NCBI RefSeq assembly: GCF_035917995.1 | Contig: NZ_CP109131.1 | Span: forward strand, 372,001-436,000 | Reading direction: 5' to 3' | Length of the DNA stretch: 64,000 nucleotides | Origin: Streptosporangium sp. NBC_01755 | GTDB lineage: Bacteria; Actinomycetota; Actinomycetes; Streptosporangiales; Streptosporangiaceae | Shown here: positions 26,117 through 35,041 of the stretch, in pieces | Position numbering within the stretch: position 1 is the stretch's first letter | Layout of the letters: every line of letters begins with the position of its first letter | Made by a program: the position numbers and the translations under genes | The notes under the pieces: generated by a model | Seen by the model: the letters and a program-made list of their open reading frames with translations, nothing else | Database searches by the model: none | Told to the model about the DNA's origin: nothing

Positions 26117-27004
26117 GTGCAGCGCGTGGTGGTCGATCCTGAGGTGCCCAGGAACATCGCCGAACTGCTCCGTCGTAACGGGCCCCTGCTCTATCGCCTT
26201 CGCACCGGACGCGTCCCGAGGGAGGACGACGGCCCCCGGATTCCGGGAGTGCTCATAGGGCTCTTCGGCGGGTCGACGGTTGTCGCGGCGGGCGGATTGA
26301 CACTCACCGACCTCCCGCTCCCGGCGGCCGCCGTCGTGCTCACCACGCTGGTCAGTCTGTATCTCCTCATCCTCACGGTGATCTATCTCGCCAGGAAGCC
26401 CTCACCCGTCGACTCCGTCGAGCGGGTCCTGTACCGGCACTCCGTGCAGTGGCAGGGGCGCTTCCTTCTCCTGGAGGATTTCGACCACGACGCCAGAAGC
26501 CTGCTCGGCCGGGTCCAGCGGGCCATCGACTTCATCGTGCACTCCCGGGTCAACGCCATGGGCATGCTCGACAGCGTGCGCAACGCGGTGATGCTCCCCG
26601 CCGAGGAGTGGGAGATCGCCCGGCTGCTGACCAAGCTCTCCGCACTGCGGGCCAAGCACCACCACCTCGCCAGGGGCGGCAGGAGCCCCGAGGTGATCGC
26701 GGCCATGGCACCGCTGGAGCGTGCCCTGGCCGCCAGCGAGGCCGCCGTGCTCGCACGGGTGGAGGCGTTGGAACGCTACGCCCGGAACGTGTCCGACGCC
26801 GAGCGCGCCCTGCTCTCCCATGGGCAGATCGAGGTCCTGCGAGCTCACCTGCCCGAGTACGAGCAGCTCGTCGCCGAAACGGGCGCGGCCAGGTTCTCCG
26901 CACCGGAGATCGGGCATCTCAGCGATGATGCCGACATGCTCCGGCGGGCGCTCCGCGAGAGCGTACGCTCGGCGCACGAGGCGTTCCGCCATCTCGACCG
27001 ATGA
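26117..27004 (+). CDS. Membrane protein of unknown function (tandem paralogue 1)
   Basis: Protein of 295 residues. The short N-terminus QRVVVDPEVPRNIAELLRRN is followed by two hydrophobic helices (about 50-95) and a long, probably cytosolic, helical region. The core of that region (RVNAMGMLDSVRNAVMLPAE and PLERALAASEAAVLARVEAL) is shared with the next gene. GTG 26117 was chosen because the paralogue begins at the equivalent GTG and both have GGGGGCG then GCCT just upstream; ATG 26084 would add 11 residues. I recognise no family; heptad-like Leu/Ala spacing suggests coiled coils. It lies downstream of the tRNA cluster terminator, with its own unmapped promoter. Confidence 0.75.
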   Translation: MQRVVVDPEVPRNIAELLRRNGPLLYRLRTGRVPREDDGPRIPGVLIGLFGGSTVVAAGGLTLTDLPLPAAAVVLTTLVSLYLLILTVIYLARKPSPVDSVERVLYRHSVQWQGRFLLLEDFDHDARSLLGRVQRAIDFIVHSRVNAMGMLDSVRNAVMLPAEEWEIARLLTKLSALRAKHHHLARGGRSPEVIAAMAPLERALAASEAAVLARVEALERYARNVSDAERALLSHGQIEVLRAHLPEYEQLVAETGAARFSAPEIGHLSDDADMLRRALRESVRSAHEAFRHLDR

Positions 27005-27036
27005 TGTCAACCTGACCGGATGGAGGGGGCGGGCCT

Positions 27037-28026
27037 GTGCGGCGAGTGGTGGTCGATCCTGAGGTTCCCTCCCGGACCGCCGATCTCTTCCGCCAGCACG
27101 CATCGATGTTGTCGCGCATCCGCGCCGGCTGGAGCCCCGACCCTCCCGAGCCCGCCTCAAGGCTGCCCGTCCGTTTCCTGTGGTCCGGAGGGGCGATGTC
27201 GGCGCTCCTCCTGGCCTGCCTGCTCTTTCTCGCGGACGCCGGGCAGCTGTTCTTCTTCGTGCTCGCCCTGCTCGCCCTCGTGGTCCTCGTCGGTTTCCTC
27301 ACCGCCCGCGAGCCGCTGGAGCCGGACACGACCGAGCACGACCTGTATCGCGAGGCCCGCTGGTACGAGGGCCGCTACCTGCTGCCCGCCGAGGACTTCG
27401 ACTACAACGCCGGCCGGCTGCTCGAACGGGCCCAGCGGGCGATCGACCTCATCCTGCGCTCCCGGGTCAACGCCATGGGCATGCTCGACGACGTGCGCAA
27501 CGCGGTGACGCTCCCCTCCCAGGAGTGGGAGATCGCCCAGCTGCTGACCAAGCTCTCCGCACTGCGGAACGAGCACCACGAGTTCGTGCACGGCGGCAGC
27601 ACGCCGGAGGTGGCCGCGGCCATGGCACCGCTGGAGCGTGCCCTGGCCGCCAGCGAGGCCGCCGTGCTCGCACGGGTGGAGGCGTTGGAACGCTACGCGG
27701 GCCACGTGTCCGACGCCGAGCAGGCGCTACGCGCCCACGAGCAGATCGAGGTACTCCGCTCACGGCTTCCCCGCTATGAGGAACTCCTGGCGGAGTCGGG
27801 CGCCGACGCCTTCGCCGTACCGGAGATAGGGAGGCTGACCGAGGACGCCGATCACCTGGAGCAGGCGCTGCGCGACAGTGTCCGCTCGGCGCACGAGGCC
27901 TTCCGCCACCTCGACGGCGCTGCCGCCGGCGGAGCCGCCGGCCCCTCGACCGCTCCGAGCGAACCCTCCTCTCCCCCGAACTCCGGAGGCCCCCGAGGCC
28001 CCCGAGAGGACCCCTCGACCCCCTGA
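27037..28026 (+). CDS. Membrane protein of unknown function (tandem paralogue 2)
   Basis: Protein of 329 residues and tandem paralogue of the preceding gene: the same VVVDPEVP N-terminus, two membrane helices at about 52-90, and the helical region with RVNAMGMLDDVRNAVTLPSQ. It differs by a Pro/Gly-rich C-terminal tail of about 35 residues (from GAAAGGAAGPSTAPSEP). About 80 bp of DNA (27618-27697) is identical to the first copy although flanking DNA has diverged. The two are probably co-transcribed (32-bp gap) and may form a hetero-oligomer at the membrane. The function is unknown. Confidence 0.75.
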   Translation: MRRVVVDPEVPSRTADLFRQHASMLSRIRAGWSPDPPEPASRLPVRFLWSGGAMSALLLACLLFLADAGQLFFFVLALLALVVLVGFLTAREPLEPDTTEHDLYREARWYEGRYLLPAEDFDYNAGRLLERAQRAIDLILRSRVNAMGMLDDVRNAVTLPSQEWEIAQLLTKLSALRNEHHEFVHGGSTPEVAAAMAPLERALAASEAAVLARVEALERYAGHVSDAEQALRAHEQIEVLRSRLPRYEELLAESGADAFAVPEIGRLTEDADHLEQALRDSVRSAHEAFRHLDGAAAGGAAGPSTAPSEPSSPPNSGGPRGPREDPSTP

Positions 28027-28073
28027 GGACGGATCTCCCCTCCCCGGGCGAACCGGCCCTTGTCACGGATCAC

Positions 28074-28102
28074 AAAGAAGGCGAGGATAGCTCGCGTTCT
28101 TT
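28074..28102 (+). other. Stem-loop directly before the RBS of the EEP gene
   Basis: AAAGAA-G-GCGAG, loop GATAG, CTCGC-G-TTCTTT: an 11-bp stem with one internal G-G mismatch, ending next to GGAGG of the gene starting at 28112. It may be a terminator of the paralogue pair, an mRNA stabiliser or an operator. It has no U-tract beyond TTT. Confidence 0.45.
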
Positions 28103-28111
28103 GGAGGTAGC

Positions 28112-29965
28112 ATGCGGATCCGCCTGGATGTAACCCTCGGCGTGGTCGTGCTGGTAGACGTGTTACGAGTCTTCCTGCCCTCGCTGATCACGCTCTTCGG
28201 CCGGGCGGGAAGCACTCCCGCGGAGATGATGGGCCTGTACGCCCTCTCCTGGTTCGTGCTGGCCTTCCTGACCGTCCCGCTGGCCAGACTCGTCCGGCCG
28301 CGGCTGATCGCTCTCGGTGCCGGATGCCTGCTGCTCCTGGCCCGGCCGGCGCTTCAGCTGACCGAGGGCGGGGACCCGCAGCTGTACGTGGCCAGCCTCG
28401 GCCTGCTGGCCGGGCTGGTCTGGCTGGTGGCGACCGCGATGGGCGGCCGGGACGCCCGGCCCGTGACGGCCGGGGTGATCGGCGGCCTGGCGGCCGCCAC
28501 GGTGATCCACGCGGCACTGGACGGCATCGACCTGATGTGGCGGCCTGGAGCGGTCCCGTGGGCGCTGCTGGCTGTGGAGCTCGTGCTCTTCGGCTCGTTC
28601 CTGATCCGGGCGGAACCCCCGGACGAGGAGTACTCCGGCGCCCCCCGTGCCTGGCTGGCCATCGGCCCCGCCCTGCTGCTCTGGGGCCTCTATACGGGCA
28701 ACACCGCGCACGCCCAGGCGGCGACCGTCTCCGCCCAGCAGGCCGCCGCCGTGGTCGTGGCGGCGTTCGCGGTGGTGTCGGCGGCGCCCGCCGCGCTGCC
28801 GGTGCTGCGCCGCCCGCTGCCGCCCGCCATCGCCCTGGTGGCCTCGGCGGTGGCGTTCACGCTGGGCAGGGCCACCGTGGACGGTGTCCACGGAGTGGCA
28901 CCCGGCTGGACGATCGCCGCGCAGATCATCGGCCAGCTCGCGCTTGGCGCCTGTCTGGCGCACGCCGCGGCGACCCTCGGCCCGGACAGGGCGGCTCGGC
29001 GGGGCCTGGCCGCGGCAGGGGGCATGCTGCTGTTCGTCGTGTTCGTCTTCGGCTACTACGCCGCCTACGACCTCTACCTTCCCAACCAGTGGGTGCCGGT
29101 CTGCGCGGCACTCGTCGTCGCGGTGCTGGGCCTGGCGGGCAGCGCGGGCCTGCCGCGCCGCTCCTACGACCGGCGGTTCGCGGCGGTCGCCGTGGCCGCG
29201 GTGGCGCTGGCGGCGGCTGTCCCCCTCTGGCAGGGGGAGCGGCCTCGCTGGGAGGCACCGCGTGACGGGCTGCGGGTCGCCGCGTACAACATCAGGATGG
29301 GGTACGGCGAATCCGGCAGGCTCTCCCTGGAGCAGCAGGCCGACGCGCTCAGGGAGTTGCGGCCGCACGTGGTGGTGCTGAGCGAGGCCGACAGGGGCTG
29401 GCTGCTCAACGGCGGCCACGACGGGGTGCGGCTGATCGCCGAACGGCTGGACATGCACTACATCTGGGCCCCGGCGGCCGACGAGGTGTGGGGCGACGCC
29501 CTGCTCACCACGCTGCCGATCACCTCGATAAGGAACCACGTGCTGGTCCAGGGCGGACCGACCGGCGCGCAGGCACTGGAGGTCGGGTTGCGCTGGCAGG
29601 GCGGGGACATCACCGTGATCGGCACCCATCTGCAACCTCCGCCGGGCTGGCGCGAGCTCGACCAGGTCGAGCAGCTCGGCGGGATCGTCAGGGATGCCTC
29701 CAGAAGCGGCGCCCCGGTGATCGTGGCCGGTGACCTCAACCTTCAGCCCGGGGACCGGGCCTGGGAGGTGCTGACCGGCGCGGGCCTGACCGACCCCATC
29801 GCCCCGGTCAGGCCGTTCAACACCATTCCGTCCCAGGGACACTCGGTCGAGCAGATCGACCACGTGCTCGTCACCCCGGGTTTCACCGGAAAAGACCAGG
29901 TCAACCCTGATGTTCCGCACTCCGACCACCGCCCGATCGCGGTCACCCTGGTCGCCGGGCCTTGA
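28112..29965 (+). CDS. Membrane-anchored endonuclease/exonuclease/phosphatase (EEP) family protein
   Basis: Protein of 617 residues in two parts. Residues 1 to about 385 contain some ten hydrophobic helices, several starting with conserved Arg/Pro turns. Residues from about 390 form an EEP domain of the DNase I/inositol phosphatase fold, with VAAYNIRMG (metal Asn), VVVLSEADRG (metal Glu), GTHLQPP, VAGDLNLQPGD (catalytic Asp-x-Asn) and the C-terminal HSDHRPIAV (catalytic Asp-His). Such proteins act on phosphodiesters or phospholipid headgroups; the substrate is unknown. ATG 28112 has GGAGG at good spacing, just after a stem-loop. Confidence 0.82.
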   Translation: MRIRLDVTLGVVVLVDVLRVFLPSLITLFGRAGSTPAEMMGLYALSWFVLAFLTVPLARLVRPRLIALGAGCLLLLARPALQLTEGGDPQLYVASLGLLAGLVWLVATAMGGRDARPVTAGVIGGLAAATVIHAALDGIDLMWRPGAVPWALLAVELVLFGSFLIRAEPPDEEYSGAPRAWLAIGPALLLWGLYTGNTAHAQAATVSAQQAAAVVVAAFAVVSAAPAALPVLRRPLPPAIALVASAVAFTLGRATVDGVHGVAPGWTIAAQIIGQLALGACLAHAAATLGPDRAARRGLAAAGGMLLFVVFVFGYYAAYDLYLPNQWVPVCAALVVAVLGLAGSAGLPRRSYDRRFAAVAVAAVALAAAVPLWQGERPRWEAPRDGLRVAAYNIRMGYGESGRLSLEQQADALRELRPHVVVLSEADRGWLLNGGHDGVRLIAERLDMHYIWAPAADEVWGDALLTTLPITSIRNHVLVQGGPTGAQALEVGLRWQGGDITVIGTHLQPPPGWRELDQVEQLGGIVRDASRSGAPVIVAGDLNLQPGDRAWEVLTGAGLTDPIAPVRPFNTIPSQGHSVEQIDHVLVTPGFTGKDQVNPDVPHSDHRPIAVTLVAGP

Positions 29966-29993
29966 TCGGGTTCCGCTGGGTAGTGTCGGTTGC

Positions 29994-30371
29994 ATGACAG
30001 GACGACCTGTACTGATCTTCGATGGCGACTGTGGCTTCTGCACGACGAGCGTCAGGTTCGCCGAGCGCCGCATCGGGGTTCACGCCCTGGTCGTCCCCTG
30101 GCAGTTCACCGACCTTCCGGCGCTGGGCGTCACCCGCGAGCGGGCCGAGCGCGAGGTGCTCTGGGTTCAGGACGGCGAGGTGCACGGCGGGGCGCAGGCG
30201 GTGGCCAGGCTGCTGATCGCCGCCGGTCTCCCCTGGAGCCCGCTGGGGTTCGTGCTGCGGGTCCCGCCGCTGCGCTGGGCGGCCCAGGGGCTCTACCGGC
30301 TGATCGCCGGCAACCGGCACCGCCTGCCCGGCGGCACCCCCGCCTGCGCCCTTCCTCCGGACCCCCGATGA
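29994..30371 (+). CDS. DCC family thiol-disulfide oxidoreductase-like protein (DUF393)
   Basis: Protein of 125 residues. The N-terminal LIFDGDCGFCTTSVRF carries the D-x-x-C-x-x-C motif that names the DCC family, in a thioredoxin-like context. The middle has QFTDLPALGVTRERAEREV, and the hydrophobic C-terminal part (LLIAAGLPWSPLGFVLRVPP) may be membrane-associated. ATG 29994 matches where the family begins. Its stop overlaps the next gene's start as ATGA, indicating translational coupling to the pyroglutamyl peptidase. Confidence 0.85.
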   Translation: MTGRPVLIFDGDCGFCTTSVRFAERRIGVHALVVPWQFTDLPALGVTRERAEREVLWVQDGEVHGGAQAVARLLIAAGLPWSPLGFVLRVPPLRWAAQGLYRLIAGNRHRLPGGTPACALPPDPR

Positions 30372-30994
30372 AGGGCGTCCTGCTCGCCGCGTTCGAGCCG
30401 CTCGACGGCGGCGGCAACCCGTCATGGGAGGCGGTCGCCCTGGTGCCCGGGGTGCGGACCGCGCTGCTCCCCTGCCGGTTCGGCGAGGTGCTGGAGCAGT
30501 TGCGCGCTGTGGTGGCCGAGCACGACCCGGCGGTGGTCGTGTGCGTCGGGCAGGCCGGGGGACGGCCGGACGTGACCGTGGAGCGGGTGGCCGTCAACCT
30601 CGACGACGCGTGCGTCCCCGACGGCACCGGGCGGCAGCCGATCGACGAGCCGGTGGTGCGTGGCGGCCCGGCCGCCTACTTCGCCACGCTGCCGGTGAAG
30701 GCGTGCGTGGCGGCGGCGCGTGCGGTCGGGGTGCCCGCTAGCGTCTCGCAGAGCGCCGGCACGTTCCTGTGCAACCACCTCTTCTACGGCCTCATGCACC
30801 TGATCGCCACCGAGCGGCCGGGGGTCCGCGGTGGTTTCGTGCACGTGCCGTACAGCCCCGAGCAGGTCCTCGGCGAGGCCAGACCCTCCATGCCCGTCAC
30901 GGTGACCGCCCAGGCGCTCACCGCGATCGTGACCACCGCCGTCTCCGTCTCGCTGGGCGGCGATCTCCGCCTGGTCGGTGGCTCCCTCCACTGA
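30368..30994 (+). CDS. pcp: Pyroglutamyl-peptidase I (C15)
   Basis: Cysteine peptidase of 208 residues that removes N-terminal pyroglutamate. Family blocks: LLAAFEPLDGGGNPSWEA at the N-terminus, VCVGQAGGRPDVTVERVAVN with the catalytic Glu region, SAGTFLCNHLFYGLMH with the nucleophile Cys, and GFVHVPYSPEQ with the catalytic His. The usual F-x-P-F near the start is FEPL here. It overlaps the DCC gene by four bases. Confidence 0.88.
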   Translation: MKGVLLAAFEPLDGGGNPSWEAVALVPGVRTALLPCRFGEVLEQLRAVVAEHDPAVVVCVGQAGGRPDVTVERVAVNLDDACVPDGTGRQPIDEPVVRGGPAAYFATLPVKACVAAARAVGVPASVSQSAGTFLCNHLFYGLMHLIATERPGVRGGFVHVPYSPEQVLGEARPSMPVTVTAQALTAIVTTAVSVSLGGDLRLVGGSLH

Positions 30995-31078
30995 CCGGAC
31001 ACCCGTGCGGGAAGGCGCCCCCGCATCGGGGCCGGCCGCTCCCCTTCCCCGGTCCGGTGAAAGCCGGTCCGCGCCCGG

Positions 31079-32125
31079 TCAGAGCGGCACGCCGTACACC
31101 ACCCGACGGCCCGCGAACTCGGTCACGCTCCACAGCGTCCTCTTGTCCCGGACGCAGGTGAGGTCCTCAGGGCCCACCGGATAGGGCCGTCTGCGCACCG
31201 TGTCGCCGACCACGACCAGGGTGCCGTTCCCCGTGGCGCCCGCGGTCTGGCTGAGGTACCAGGTGCCGTTGTAGGAGAGCGCGCCCTGAATCTTGCCCGC
31301 GGGAAGCGCGTAGGCGTCCACGGCTTGGACGACGCCGCCGGCGGGGGCGTTCAGTGCTCCCTGCGCGGTCAGCTGCCAGCGGGCCACCCGTCCGATCGTG
31401 CCCGCCGTGTCGACGTACTCGCCACAGATCAGGGTGTGCGGGGCGGTACTGCGGTCGACGGCGGTGTGGGAGAAGCGCACGGTGCCGCTGGTGGTGGTCC
31501 AGGCATCGGTCTGCGGCATCACGTACCGGTAGCCGAACGCCTCGTATCCGCCGTCCTTCCTGCCGATCGCAGCCGTGCCGTCCCCGTTGACCTCGAAGAT
31601 CTGCCGGGTGTCGAACACCCGCAGGCCCCGCGTGGTGTCGACGACGTACAGCAGGCCGCCGTACCAGGCGACGCCGCCGGCGTGGATGTTGATCGGCGTG
31701 ATGTTCCCGTCGGCGGCGACCCGCACGAGCAGGACGTGCCGGTACCGGAGTGTCGCGGTGTTCAGGAAGGTCAGGCGCGCACCCCGCTCGGCTCCCGACG
31801 TCGGCGAGTGGTACCAGCTCACCACGAACGTGCTCCCGCCGATCCCGGCGTCGGAGGCGGAGGTCAGGCCCTGGGGATACCACTCCCTGGTGACGTTGTC
31901 GTCCGCGTCGAAGCAGTACCAGTCAACGGGTTTGGGAGTCATCTTGGCGAACGCCCCGGCACCGGTCGATCCCTTTCTGGCCGCGACGCGGTTCGCCTTG
32001 GCCAGCACGGCGTCGAGGGACACACGTTGGAGTTCCCTCTCCAGGATCTTGATCCCGGCCGTGAGGCCGCCGGCGTCCCGTTTCAACCCGAACGGCTCTG
32101 CCGATGCGGCCTTCATCTGACTCAT
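31079..32125 (-). CDS. Protein of unknown function, beta-propeller-like
   Basis: Protein of 348 residues without a signal peptide. After a helical N-terminus (about 1-65, AGIKILERELQRVSLDAVLA) it becomes rich in beta-strands, with repeated strand-turn units such as GGVAWYGGLLYVVDTTRGLRVFD and GALSYNGTWYLSQTAG, shown here in separate fragments. These resemble blades of a propeller. Tryptophan and aromatic residues are frequent. I do not recognise a named family. RBS AAGGAG is clear before ATG 32125. It is convergent with pcp and transcribed away from an A/T-rich 88-bp spacer. Confidence 0.6.
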   Translation of the reverse strand: MSQMKAASAEPFGLKRDAGGLTAGIKILERELQRVSLDAVLAKANRVAARKGSTGAGAFAKMTPKPVDWYCFDADDNVTREWYPQGLTSASDAGIGGSTFVVSWYHSPTSGAERGARLTFLNTATLRYRHVLLVRVAADGNITPINIHAGGVAWYGGLLYVVDTTRGLRVFDTRQIFEVNGDGTAAIGRKDGGYEAFGYRYVMPQTDAWTTTSGTVRFSHTAVDRSTAPHTLICGEYVDTAGTIGRVARWQLTAQGALNAPAGGVVQAVDAYALPAGKIQGALSYNGTWYLSQTAGATGNGTLVVVGDTVRRRPYPVGPEDLTCVRDKRTLWSVTEFAGRRVVYGVPL

Positions 32126-32213
32126 GAGGGGGTCTCCTTGTCCGGTCTCGCCAGGATTGGCGGATCAAGATACGGAGTTCATGAGTATGCCTTTACTCAA
32201 ATCCCTTTTGTAG

Positions 32214-33653
32214 TTAGAAGGGCCAGGTATGGACGGGCTCCCCGGTCAGCGACAGCTCCCGGTACCGGCTCACCAGGCGCGCCCGCGCCGCCTGGTCGCC
32301 CCCCATCCCGACCAGGGTCTTCCGCTGCCAGATCGCACCGGTACGGCGGCGCGTGACGCGTTCCCGCACAATGTCCAGCGCCCACCGGATCTCACTCGGC
32401 TCCACGCCCATCCTGCCGAGACCGGTCTCGGCGACCGGCAGCAGGTCCAGGGCGAGCCGCCAGGCCGGGACCTCCTCGCGCAGGCCGGGCCAGATCAGCG
32501 GCGCGTCCAGGCCGTGGATCGCGCCTCGGTAGAAGTTGCGGTAGGCCCCGGCGAAGGGGAACTCCTCCACCGGTTGGAGGGCCAGGGCCGCGGTCAGCCC
32601 GAGCAGGAACGCGCTGTTGGCCGCCATGTCCGCCGCGCTCGGCCCCGCGGGCAGGGCGCGCATCTCCACTCGGAGGTGGCCGCCGTCGACCGGGTCGTAG
32701 ACCGGCCGGTTCCACTGCCACACGGTGCCCTGGTGGAGCCGGAGCTCGGCCAGCTTCGGGACGCCGCCCTCGGGCACCTCCTCCGGTACCGAGCTCATCG
32801 GCAGCACCGGCTCGTAGTCGCGGACGCATGTCTCGAACAGTTCCTCGGCGCTCTGCGCCCAGCCGGAGCCGAACGCCACCCGCCGGTCCCTGCGGTCGAG
32901 CCGCTCCACGTCCCGGTCGTCGGCGGCCTCCTCGAACAGCGCGATCCTCGTCTCCTCCCAGAGCTGCCTGCCCAGGAAGGCGGGTGAATTGCCGCTGACC
33001 GCGAGGACCGGGCCGATGGCCAGCTGGGCGGCGTTGTAAACGCGGGCGAAATCGCCGGGAGGCGTACGGAGATGGACCTGCCAGGAGGTGTTGGCGCTCT
33101 CCAGGATCACCCCCTCGACCTCAAGCTCCAGCAGCTCGACCCCCTCGATGCGCACCCGGAACGGCTCCGTGCGCAGCCGCCGCATGCCCCTGGCCAGCGC
33201 TCGGTAGCGGCCCTCGCCGCTCAGCGCCTCGTGGTTGAAGTCGAACTCGCTCAGTGAGGGCAGGATCCCGATCACCACGACCTGCCCGCCCTGGGTCGCG
33301 GCCGCCGCGTCCACCACGGCCATGATCTCCCGCATCTCGCGCGTCAGAGCGGTGAACGGCCGCCCGGCGATCGGCAACGGGGTCAGGTTGGCCTCCAGGT
33401 TGAACCTGCCCAGTTCCAGCGTGAGCCGGGCGTCGTCGGCGGCGACCTGCACCTCGCGGTTACGTGGAAGCGGCCGACCGTCGGGCGTTATGAGAAACAT
33501 CTCCAGCTCAGCCCCGATCGTCACGGGACCTGCACCGAAATCAGGCCGCGCGAGCACCTCGCGGAGGGTGTCGATCTGCTCCACCAGTCTCTCCCCGAAG
33601 CGGACGAACTCCACTTCGGAGAAACGGTCCTTGTCGACTTTCTGCCCCATCAC
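32214..33653 (-). CDS. Glutamate-cysteine ligase family 2 (GCS2/YbdK-like)
   Basis: ATP-grasp-like carboxylate-amine ligase of 479 residues. The N-terminal TIGAELEMFLITPDGRPL and LNLEANLTPL-type segments hold the acidic metal/ATP residues; further blocks are FDFNHEALSGEGRY, SANTSWQVHL and HLRVEMRALPAGPSAADMAAN. Such actinobacterial proteins are annotated as glutamate-cysteine ligases, but these organisms use mycothiol or ergothioneine, so the amine acceptor is uncertain. The start is GTG 33653 or ATG 33650; a small basic ORF upstream ends in TGA overlapping that ATG. Confidence 0.75.
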   Translation of the reverse strand: MMGQKVDKDRFSEVEFVRFGERLVEQIDTLREVLARPDFGAGPVTIGAELEMFLITPDGRPLPRNREVQVAADDARLTLELGRFNLEANLTPLPIAGRPFTALTREMREIMAVVDAAAATQGGQVVVIGILPSLSEFDFNHEALSGEGRYRALARGMRRLRTEPFRVRIEGVELLELEVEGVILESANTSWQVHLRTPPGDFARVYNAAQLAIGPVLAVSGNSPAFLGRQLWEETRIALFEEAADDRDVERLDRRDRRVAFGSGWAQSAEELFETCVRDYEPVLPMSSVPEEVPEGGVPKLAELRLHQGTVWQWNRPVYDPVDGGHLRVEMRALPAGPSAADMAANSAFLLGLTAALALQPVEEFPFAGAYRNFYRGAIHGLDAPLIWPGLREEVPAWRLALDLLPVAETGLGRMGVEPSEIRWALDIVRERVTRRRTGAIWQRKTLVGMGGDQAARARLVSRYRELSLTGEPVHTWPF

Positions 33654-33865
33654 ACCGTCCGATCAGTTGGTCCTCGTGCTCCCTCCCTCTCTCCCAGCTT
33701 GCGCCTTCTAATCAGTGCTTTCGTCACAGCCCTCCGTGGACGACGGCGCGCGGCGCGTCCCGGGAGCCCGTCCCCCTTTCCACGGTCTCCCTTCAGTACT
33801 TTCGTCACAGCCCTCCGTGAACGACGGCGCGCGGCGCGTTCCGGGAGCCTGCGCGCCCTTTCCAT
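33650..33865 (-). CDS. Possible 71-aa basic repeat protein coupled to the GCS2 gene
   Basis: An ORF starting ATG 33865 after GGGGAG encodes two 27-residue repeats containing RAARRRSRRAVTKVLKG and RAARRRPRRAVTKALIR. Its TGA overlaps the GTGATG start of the ligase gene. The arrangement suggests coupled translation of a very basic peptide. Against it, the differences between the repeats are mostly non-synonymous, AGG codons are frequent and there is no known homologue. It may simply be an intergenic duplication. Confidence 0.3.
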   Translation of the reverse strand: MERARRLPERAARRRSRRAVTKVLKGDRGKGDGLPGRAARRRPRRAVTKALIRRRKLGEREGARGPTDRTV

Positions 33866-33879
33866 GGTCTCCCCGACTT
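33718..33879. repeat. Two tandem 81-bp repeats upstream of the GCS2 gene
   Basis: Units 33718-33798 and 33799-33879 both begin CTTTCGTCACAGCCCTCCGT and share the CGACGGCGCGCGGCGCGT core; similarity falls off toward the end of each unit. The 81-bp period keeps reading frame. It lies between the GCS2 gene and the divergent alcohol dehydrogenase gene. Confidence 0.85.
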
Positions 33880-33995
33880 CCCACGATGCCTCGTGGACGC
33901 CGAGAAGGGAACGGTGGCCGGGACCGGCTTGAGTAGTGTCAGGTTCGAGCGGGGCCGAAAGGCAGAGGCCGACAGCCGGAAGAGAGTGTGCGCAA

Positions 33996-35030
33996 GTGCG
34001 AGCGGTGGTCTTCGACGAGTTTGGAGCCGATCTTGAGGTCCGGGAGGTGCCCGCCCCCGAACCACCACCCGGCGGAGCGGTCATCCGCGTGGAGGCCACC
34101 GGGCTCTGCCGGAGCGACTGGCACGGCTGGCAGGGTCACGACCCGGACATCCAGGTCCCCCACGTGCCAGGGCATGAGCTTGCCGGGGTGGTCGAGGCGG
34201 TGGGCGCGGGCGTCGCCTCGTGGCGGCCCGGCGACCGGGTGACCGTCCCGTTCGTCTGCGCCTGCGGTTCCTGCGCGGCGTGCGCGGCCGGTGAGCAGCA
34301 GGTCTGCGAGCGTCAGACCCAGCCGGGATTCACCCATTGGGGGTCCTTCGCCGAGTACGTGGCGATCGATCACGCGGACGTGAACCTGGTGCGGCTCCCC
34401 GAGGAGATGAGCTTCGGCACCGCCGCGAGCCTGGGCTGCCGCTTCGCCACCGCCTACCGGGCCGTGGCCTCCGTGGGCCGGGCGCGGCCCGGCGAGTGGG
34501 TGGCCGTGCACGGCTGCGGCGGTGTGGGCCTGTCCGCCGTCATGATCGCGGCCGCGGCCGGGGCCAGGGTGATCGCCGTGGACATCTCCACGGGCGCCCT
34601 GGAGATGGCCCGGGCGTTCGGCGCCACCGCCTGCGTCAGTGCCGCCCCGGCCGAGGCCGACGTCCCCGCGCGGGTCATGGAGCTCACCTCGGGGGGCGCC
34701 CACGTCTCCATCGACGCGCTCGGCAGCCCCGAAACGTGCGCGGCGTCGATCGAGAGCCTACGCCGCCGGGGACGCCACGTTCAGGTCGGTCTGCTGCCGG
34801 GGCTCACCGCGCTGCCGATGGACCGGGTGATCGGCTACGAACTCGAACTTCTCGGTAGCCACGGCATGGCCGCGCGCGCCTACCCGGCGATGCTGGAGGC
34901 CGTCACCGACGGCACCCTCCGCCCGGACGCCCTGATCACCCGCTCCATCGGCCTTCAGGAGGCGGGAGCCGCACTCGCCTCGATCGGATCCGTCCCCGGC
35001 GTCACGATGATCATTCCATCTCTGCGGTGA
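33996..35030 (+). CDS. Zinc-dependent alcohol dehydrogenase (MDR superfamily)
   Basis: NAD(P)-dependent oxidoreductase of 344 residues. Catalytic zinc ligands are in [12 protein letters not shown] (Cys) and VPGHELAG (His-Glu). The structural zinc lobe is present as [17 protein letters not shown] (four Cys). The Rossmann domain has [22 protein letters not shown] 33996 matches the family N-terminus [10 protein letters not shown], with GGAAGAG about ten bases upstream; the longer frame is non-coding. The substrate is unknown; it lies 190 bp before an SDR gene, so the pair may act on one alcohol or ketone. Confidence 0.9.
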   Translation: MRAVVFDEFGADLEVREVPAPEPPPGGAVIRVEATGLCRSDWHGWQGHDPDIQVPHVPGHELAGVVEAVGAGVASWRPGDRVTVPFVCACGSCAACAAGEQQVCERQTQPGFTHWGSFAEYVAIDHADVNLVRLPEEMSFGTAASLGCRFATAYRAVASVGRARPGEWVAVHGCGGVGLSAVMIAAAAGARVIAVDISTGALEMARAFGATACVSAAPAEADVPARVMELTSGGAHVSIDALGSPETCAASIESLRRRGRHVQVGLLPGLTALPMDRVIGYELELLGSHGMAARAYPAMLEAVTDGTLRPDALITRSIGLQEAGAALASIGSVPGVTMIIPSLR

Positions 35031-35041
35031 CGGCCCGGCCA

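Noticed and set aside
28163-30073. 636-aa minus-strand ORF opposite the EEP phosphatase gene
   Set aside because: Arg/His/Gln-rich antisense translation with no recognisable family.
31000-31078. Terminator between pcp and the convergent unknown gene
   Set aside because: Only a short imperfect GTGCGGG/CCCGCAT pairing is present, too weak to list as a feature.
33718-33879. CRISPR array from the 81-bp repeats
   Set aside because: Only two contiguous units without spacers, and no cas genes. No CRISPR array was found anywhere in the window.
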